From CAZNXJ01 sp964577115 (GTDB taxonomy: Bacteria; Planctomycetota; Planctomycetia; Pirellulales; Pirellulaceae), in assembly GCA_964577115.1 (NCBI GenBank), contig CAZNXJ010000001.1, positions 62,001-126,000 of the forward strand: DNA of 64,000 nucleotides, given 5' to 3'. The notes below the pieces were generated by a model. That model searched no databases and was not told the origin of the DNA. It saw only the letters and a program-made list of their open reading frames with translations. This document shows positions 60,401 to 64,000 of the stretch, piece after piece. How positions within the stretch are numbered: the first letter of the stretch is position 1; each line of letters begins with the position of its first letter. Position numbers and translations under genes: made by a program.

Positions 60401-63111
60401 CGATCCTCACCGGCGGTGTACACCTGCTGGTTGTCCGCCGAGAGAACCGCATCCCAGACCGGGCCGAAATGACCGCGGAAGACCTGCACCATTTCGCCCG
60501 TCGACACATCCCACAGAATGGCCGTCTGGTCGAGCGACGTGGAGAGCAGGTAGCGGCCATCTCGCGAAAAACGCAAACGAACAACTCCGGCCGAGTGCCC
60601 CGCTAGTTCGCGAATCTGGCTCAGCGCGCGATCCGGCTGTTCTGAATCAAACGCCAGCAGCTCAATAGCGCCGCCACTATCCTGATGGCTAACGGCAAGC
60701 TGCGTGCCCTCGGGTGCTATGGCGATGGCTTCTGGCGCCGAGCCTCGCTGCCAGGTGGCCCAAGGTTGGTGATTCGCCTCTTTCCAAAGGTGCAACTGCC
60801 CGTTAGCCAGTCCTGTCACGAACCACTTGCCATCCGGCGTGGCATCCGCACACTCGACGCGCGCGGCGAGCGCCACGGTGTCCGAAGCTCGCTCGCACAC
60901 GTACTTCAAACGTCCCCACTCCCAATGTCGCCAGCTCGCTCGCCGAGGATCCTGGAAGGCAGCAATCGTGCGGAGCGCGTCCAGGAAGGCGTTTTCATCG
61001 ATCTGAGCGGCGGCCAACCCGATCTGCGCGACATACGAGGCCTGCTCGGCCCGTTGCTCCTGCTCTCGCGCCGCCCGCGCTTCCGCGTCCGCTCGGCGCT
61101 TCTCCAGGGCCAGCTGCTGATTGGTCTGGAACAGCGCTGCTTTTTGCTCCTCGAGCTGAACATTACTGCGTTCGAGCCGCGCTCGTTCATAATCCAAAGC
61201 CGCATTCGAGGCTTGGAGCCGTTCCTGCTGGCTTTCGAGCTGTGCTTTTTGATTCATGAGCTGCACTTGCTGGCTTTGCAGCTCGTCATTCAGCAAATTC
61301 AGATTCCGTTTCTGATTCTGGATGTAAACGACTCCCACCGTCAGCACGACAATGACCGCCGCCGTGACGGCCGTGGCCGTGCGCCGAAGGTTCCGCATGC
61401 GCAACTGGCGCAGCCGCCGATCTTGCTGAGCGGCTAGCAGCTTGCGGCGCAGGCTGTGATGTGCAGGGTCGGATTCGTCGAGCACCGAGAGGCCGAGATC
61501 GTAGTCGCCGTTTTCGTACGCGACGCGAGCGTAGGTGAGACGAGCGGCTTGCAAGCCTTGCGCTGCGCGCGAATTCTCCGGCCACAGCGCCAGCGCCTCC
61601 TGGTAGGCGAACAAGGCGCGTGCATAGAGTTCGTAGTCCCGCGACTGCTGTGCTTCCTCGAGATCGCCTTCGGCGCGCGCGGCAAGCGCGATGCTTTCCG
61701 AATGGGATTGGTAAGCTCGCACAGCCTGCTGAAAAGCGTGGACGCTCTCGTAGCGATCCTCGATTTCCGTGGCCATTGCCCGGTAGGCGATGTCCAACAG
61801 TTCGCCGCTCTTGTCCGTAGGCTGAATCTCGTTCCGCGCCGCAGCATGCAGGCAGCTCAGTACATCGTGGCCGGTGTGTGGCGTGAGCCCGGTGACAATC
61901 TCGAACAGCAGCGCCCCGAGCAGATACACGTCGCTGCGGGGGCCAATGCGCGACAGCGGGCCCGTCGCCATCTCAGGAGCCATGTAGGCCGGTGTTCCGC
62001 CCATGCTGTTGGACTGCGTGAGCGTGCCTTGCTTCAGATAGGCGGACGTCGACAGGGCGATGCCCCAATCCATCACGAGCACTTCGCCGAAATTGCCGAG
62101 CATCACGTTTTCGGGCTTCAAGTCGCGATGCACGACGTTGCGCGCGTGTGCGAAGGCCAGCGCGTCGGCGGCCTTCATCAGAATCTCTAGATTCTCCGCA
62201 ATACTTTTCTGCCGGATGACAGCCGACCAGGGCGTCCCCTCGACGCGTTTCATCGAGTAGAACATGGCCCCGGTTTCATCGGTGCCCAGATCGTAGATCG
62301 GGACGATGTTCGGGTGATCCAGTTCGCCAGTGACGGTGGCTTCGACAAGGAACTTTTCGCGCGAATCGACATCGCGGGCCGCGAAGGGGCGAAGCATTTT
62401 CACGGCAACGGTGCGGTTCACCGACGTCTGCCGCGCGGCATAGACGACCCCGACCCCACCCTCGCCGATAATTTCCAAAAGCTCGTAGTCCGGCGCCTCG
62501 GCCTGACCGCCCGCGGAGTGCTTCCCCTGCGCACGCACCACACGTCGCTTGATCACAGACGGCCCGGAGGAGTCGGCCGTAATGCCGCCCCCCTTGATGG
62601 TCATGTTCGGGCGACTCGATGGCTGATACGTGCCTCGCCAGATCTCGTCCAGGCGAGCGATGTCGACGTTCAGCATCGTTTGCTCAGCGCGGTTCGTATC
62701 GCTGGCTCGGACGAACGTCGCGGAAAAGGCGTCGGCAGAACGTAGCTGGTTCAGCGCCGAGCCTTGCATGGTCTCCGATCGGAACGCTGCATTTCCGTCG
62801 GCGGCGCTCTGTCCTCCCTCTGCACTCGCAGCGTCTCGATCGTCGGCGCGTGTGGTTTTCCCCAGCATCGGCAGGGTCGCCATGGGCGCGAGGCGACTTG
62901 CCGAATCCGTGTCTTCTTCTTCGTAGAAATCGGCGGGCGGTACTGCCGTGTCGGACAGGCGCGGTGGCGAGCCGGGTGCCGAGCGATCGGTTGATCGGGC
63001 CGCGTCTCCGGCAGGCGCATCCCGCTTGACGTCGCCTTGGCAATACGGGCACCGGCCCGAACGCAGGCGCTTCTCCGTCAATTCGCGATTACAAAACGGG
63101 CAGGAAAACAT
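57442..63111 (-). CDS. Giant Ser/Thr protein kinase with zinc ribbon, membrane segment and WD40 repeats
   Basis: The 1889-residue protein begins with a zinc-ribbon-like pair (Cys4/Cys7 and Cys21/Cys24), then a low-complexity linker. The kinase domain spans about 209-470: glycine loop IGEGGVGVVY, Lys238 in TVAVKML, catalytic Asp330 in VVHRDLKPENV, and DWG (348-350) in place of DFG. A TPR-like region, one membrane segment (about 578-597) and a Gln/Leu/Glu-rich coiled coil (598-695) follow. Residues about 740-1650 hold many WD40 repeats (GHSAGVVRLRFSRDGRYLLS, VRVWALASA), probably two propellers. The WD40 part would lie on the far side of the membrane from the kinase, a common planctomycete sensor-kinase design. 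The ligand is unknown. Confidence 0.92.
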   Translation of the reverse strand: MFSCPFCNRELTEKRLRSGRCPYCQGDVKRDAPAGDAARSTDRSAPGSPPRLSDTAVPPADFYEEEDTDSASRLAPMATLPMLGKTTRADDRDAASAEGGQSAADGNAAFRSETMQGSALNQLRSADAFSATFVRASDTNRAEQTMLNVDIARLDEIWRGTYQPSSRPNMTIKGGGITADSSGPSVIKRRVVRAQGKHSAGGQAEAPDYELLEIIGEGGVGVVYAARQTSVNRTVAVKMLRPFAARDVDSREKFLVEATVTGELDHPNIVPIYDLGTDETGAMFYSMKRVEGTPWSAVIRQKSIAENLEILMKAADALAFAHARNVVHRDLKPENVMLGNFGEVLVMDWGIALSTSAYLKQGTLTQSNSMGGTPAYMAPEMATGPLSRIGPRSDVYLLGALLFEIVTGLTPHTGHDVLSCLHAAARNEIQPTDKSGELLDIAYRAMATEIEDRYESVHAFQQAVRAYQSHSESIALAARAEGDLEEAQQSRDYELYARALFAYQEALALWPENSRAAQGLQAARLTYARVAYENGDYDLGLSVLDESDPAHHSLRRKLLAAQQDRRLRQLRMRNLRRTATAVTAAVIVVLTVGVVYIQNQKRNLNLLNDELQSQQVQLMNQKAQLESQQERLQASNAALDYERARLERSNVQLEEQKAALFQTNQQLALEKRRADAEARAAREQEQRAEQASYVAQIGLAAAQIDENAFLDALRTIAAFQDPRRASWRHWEWGRLKYVCERASDTVALAARVECADATPDGKWFVTGLANGQLHLWKEANHQPWATWQRGSAPEAIAIAPEGTQLAVSHQDSGGAIELLAFDSEQPDRALSQIRELAGHSAGVVRLRFSRDGRYLLSTSLDQTAILWDVSTGEMVQVFRGHFGPVWDAVLSADNQQVYTAGEDRTVGIWDVATGQRVKRFRGHHGPVYAVAVTSDQDPKQRWVVSAGEDRVLLAWQPELVNQFDYERLQRKLINAGRRVRQDTDEEDEQPIRVMLGHTADVRSLRISPDNQYIASGSNDNTVRVWALASAEADSDPYRTLRGHGGWVRFAAFSSDGTSIVSAGYDQQVKWWRVDDYAEYLTLDDHEDAVLDATYSPDGTRVMTVGRDEKAIVWDARTGDLLQVLEEGHDFLASSVAFFPPGVPRVATSAGDGTTIIWRLDTSAQLQKLTGTGQNSALAIAPGGKWMFTGSDANDLLVWPLLDGGTAGEPQRLAGHLAPVSTVTVAEDPVNGGLVAFSGDGAGRGQLWRLPADATAWIVDKRIDYDIGRPISAARFLPDLSGLLTASADQTLRRWRLSDGREETEQRRRFEGPLRLLELVPGGEACVVGYTDRENRSVLELWDLAEGKQRQQITLASHVFSIAPEPDGNTIVLATDDAENAIWRWDVTRNEVTRFWGTHSLPTTAWSAQFLPGGDRLVTVGGNAARIWDVATGHRQLSLAPHGPVLSCDFAPHGRHAATAGQEGSIKIWDLAEGRVLVKLPPRHLVNGRTRPVHAVVYAPYLPAARRSAGPGDAETDLLVSAGADGTARLWWLAGEKYREGAVLTVDGTAMLGAAFSPDGTKIVTASADGIPRIWDVMTGELLREFTNANGHRLAVNHAAFSRDGALLVTASDDNTAILWEVDSGKMLRRFTGHTAGVTAVGFSPDARRLITASQDGTAKLWDTSSGDEILTLKGHSAGLSTVAFSPDGRMVLSGALDGRAIIWPSTDVPPSLVVRRDPLEYSEPGTFEPIDDAAGFIDPDDVDFEGAELIVELTGMAAGGLEEQLRLRTAPGSADTLEIADGVVRGRPFGQKSEMVEMARYEQMSPRRLRVVFTAAARHRQIAEVVRHIEYSAHWQELPESETTIELNFTGRDGTSSTPALRQIRFRAQEVRLAEEQTAARTSGREREG

Positions 63112-63162
63112 GAGCCAATCCGGGTCGTGCGACGTATTTTAGAGCAGATTCGGTTCGTCGTT

Positions 63163-64000
63163 CTATCCAGGTAGCACCGGGAACCGGCGCCGAGCCAATT
63201 CGTTGAGCGCTCGCTGCACGCAGCGCCGCTTTTCAGCCCGCGAGAGGAGCGCGATACCGCTGCCAACGGTCAGCACTGCGGGCGCGGCAGGTGCGTCATC
63301 GCGCCGGGTGTTCGAGCCCTGTTCGTCCGCCGCCGGCTCGGGTGGCGCCGCCCCTTCCGCCGCTCCGCCGGTCGGTTTCGTCGTATCGCCTTGCGGCGCG
63401 CCGCCTTCCACGACTACATCGCCGGCCGTGTCGTCCGCTGGTGCTTCGTCGCCGGCAGGTGGTTCGATTTCAGGAATCACCAGTTCCTCGCTGGTTTGAC
63501 CCGGATCGAACGGCCGACCATCGCGCACATAGACATCAACGACTTCCTTGCGTGTACCGTCTTCCATCCGCAGATAGATCCGATACCGGTCGTCTGGCAG
63601 TTCGCGGAACAACCGCTTCAGGTCATTCAGAAATTCGGCCGGTAAGACAAGCGTCGGCACACCGAGCTCGTCGGTATTTCCATCGGGATGCACCAGGTAC
63701 ACTTCGACCACGCGCTCGCTATGAGTTCCACTATCGGCACTGGCTGTCGCGATGAGCAGCGGCGTGCTCGGTAACGTCGGGACGGCGGGAGGAGGAATAT
63801 ACGGCGGCGTGACATTGAACACCGGGAACTCGACCACCGTCGGGGCCACCGGAACCACCGTACTGACAGGAACCTGACTGACAATAACCCGAACTAGCAC
63901 CGTCCGCTGAAATTGTTCCACCGGCGCTCCGTCGTCCGTTGCCACGAGAGTCAGCAGAACATCCCGGTTTTCAAAGGGGACGTTAGAGAACTGCACGACC
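63163..64000 (-). CDS. C-terminal end of a large exported protein (partial)
   Basis: The frame is open to the right edge of the window, so the start is outside. The visible part starts with a cadherin/Ig-like strand set (VLLTLVATDDGAPVEQFQRT), followed by a Pro/Val-rich linker (VVPVAPTVVEFPVFNVTPPY), a compact alpha/beta domain (VEVYLVHPDGNTDELGVPTL, RYRIYLRMEDGTRKEVVDVY), an acidic Ala/Glu/Pro-rich stretch and a basic helical C-terminus (AEKRRCVQRALNELARRRF). It precedes the kinase by 51 nt on the same strand, so both are likely one transcript. Many planctomycete giant surface proteins end in this way; the function cannot be told. Confidence 0.7.
   Translation of the reverse strand, partial: VVQFSNVPFENRDVLLTLVATDDGAPVEQFQRTVLVRVIVSQVPVSTVVPVAPTVVEFPVFNVTPPYIPPPAVPTLPSTPLLIATASADSGTHSERVVEVYLVHPDGNTDELGVPTLVLPAEFLNDLKRLFRELPDDRYRIYLRMEDGTRKEVVDVYVRDGRPFDPGQTSEELVIPEIEPPAGDEAPADDTAGDVVVEGGAPQGDTTKPTGGAAEGAAPPEPAADEQGSNTRRDDAPAAPAVLTVGSGIALLSRAEKRRCVQRALNELARRRFPVLPG

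Noticed and set aside
1..64000. Search for CRISPR arrays, insertion sequences, integrases, rRNA and tRNA genes.
   Set aside because: No regularly spaced repeats, transposase-like proteins or structural RNA signatures were found by eye.

Overview
The window looks like a chromosome segment of a planctomycete, most likely Pirellulales-like. It is GC-rich, and several families typical of that phylum occur together: a prepilin-like DUF1559 protein paired with a small lipoprotein, a giant WD40 Ser/Thr kinase, LamG and PQQ-propeller exported proteins, a secreted HEAT/SH3-like protein and a short PheT without its N-terminal tRNA-binding domain. This placement is inferred from gene content; no rRNA or tRNA gene was seen.

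Layout. (1) 1-14158, minus strand: type VI secretion genes in the order tssK, tssL, a truncated tssM-like gene, a small unknown gene, a sigma-28-like factor, tssA, tssB, tssC, a second tssC, tagJ, tssE, tssF and tssG (cut by the window edge). No hcp, vgrG, clpV or tssJ is present inside the window. (2) 14458-19155, plus strand: a divergent 1565-residue single-pass membrane protein with a caspase-like domain that has lost both catalytic residues. (3) 19175-22549: a stand-alone receiver protein, an unknown small protein and a secreted HEAT-repeat protein carrying one CXXCH motif. (4) 22664-29553: translation genes pheT, pheS, rplT, rpmI and infC, interrupted by two plus-strand genes (pterin dehydratase and a GT4 glycosyltransferase). 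(5) 29853-36369: a LamG/propeller protein, a PQQ-propeller protein with EF-hands, an unknown protein and an OmpR/EnvZ-type two-component pair. (6) 36370-37104: a gene-free, repeat-rich spacer. (7) 37105-46956: a ClC channel/antiporter, then dabA, dabB, a NuoM-like gene and a SulP transporter, which form a probable inorganic-carbon uptake operon. (8) 47121-55101: a porin, a sigma-54 activator and a divergent sulfate ABC transporter operon (sbp, cysT, cysW, cysA) followed by yezD. A sigma-54 promoter and an upstream palindrome are visible between the activator and the transporter operon. (9) 55646-64000: the lipoprotein/DUF1559 pair with a strong terminator, then the giant kinase and the C-terminal end of a large exported protein.

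How the parts work together. The T6SS block encodes sheath, baseplate and inner-membrane parts, but its membrane complex looks unusual: the TssM-like protein stops after its third membrane segment and has lost its nucleotide-binding motifs, while the adjacent divergent gene encodes a large protein with one membrane segment and a long periplasmic part. The Dab/NuoM/SulP block couples a carbonic-anhydrase-like protein to two ion-translocating membrane subunits and an anion transporter. The sulfate block shows a complete regulatory circuit in the DNA. The most promising leads are the pseudo-caspase/truncated-TssM arrangement, the three-subunit Dab operon and the sigma-54 circuit.
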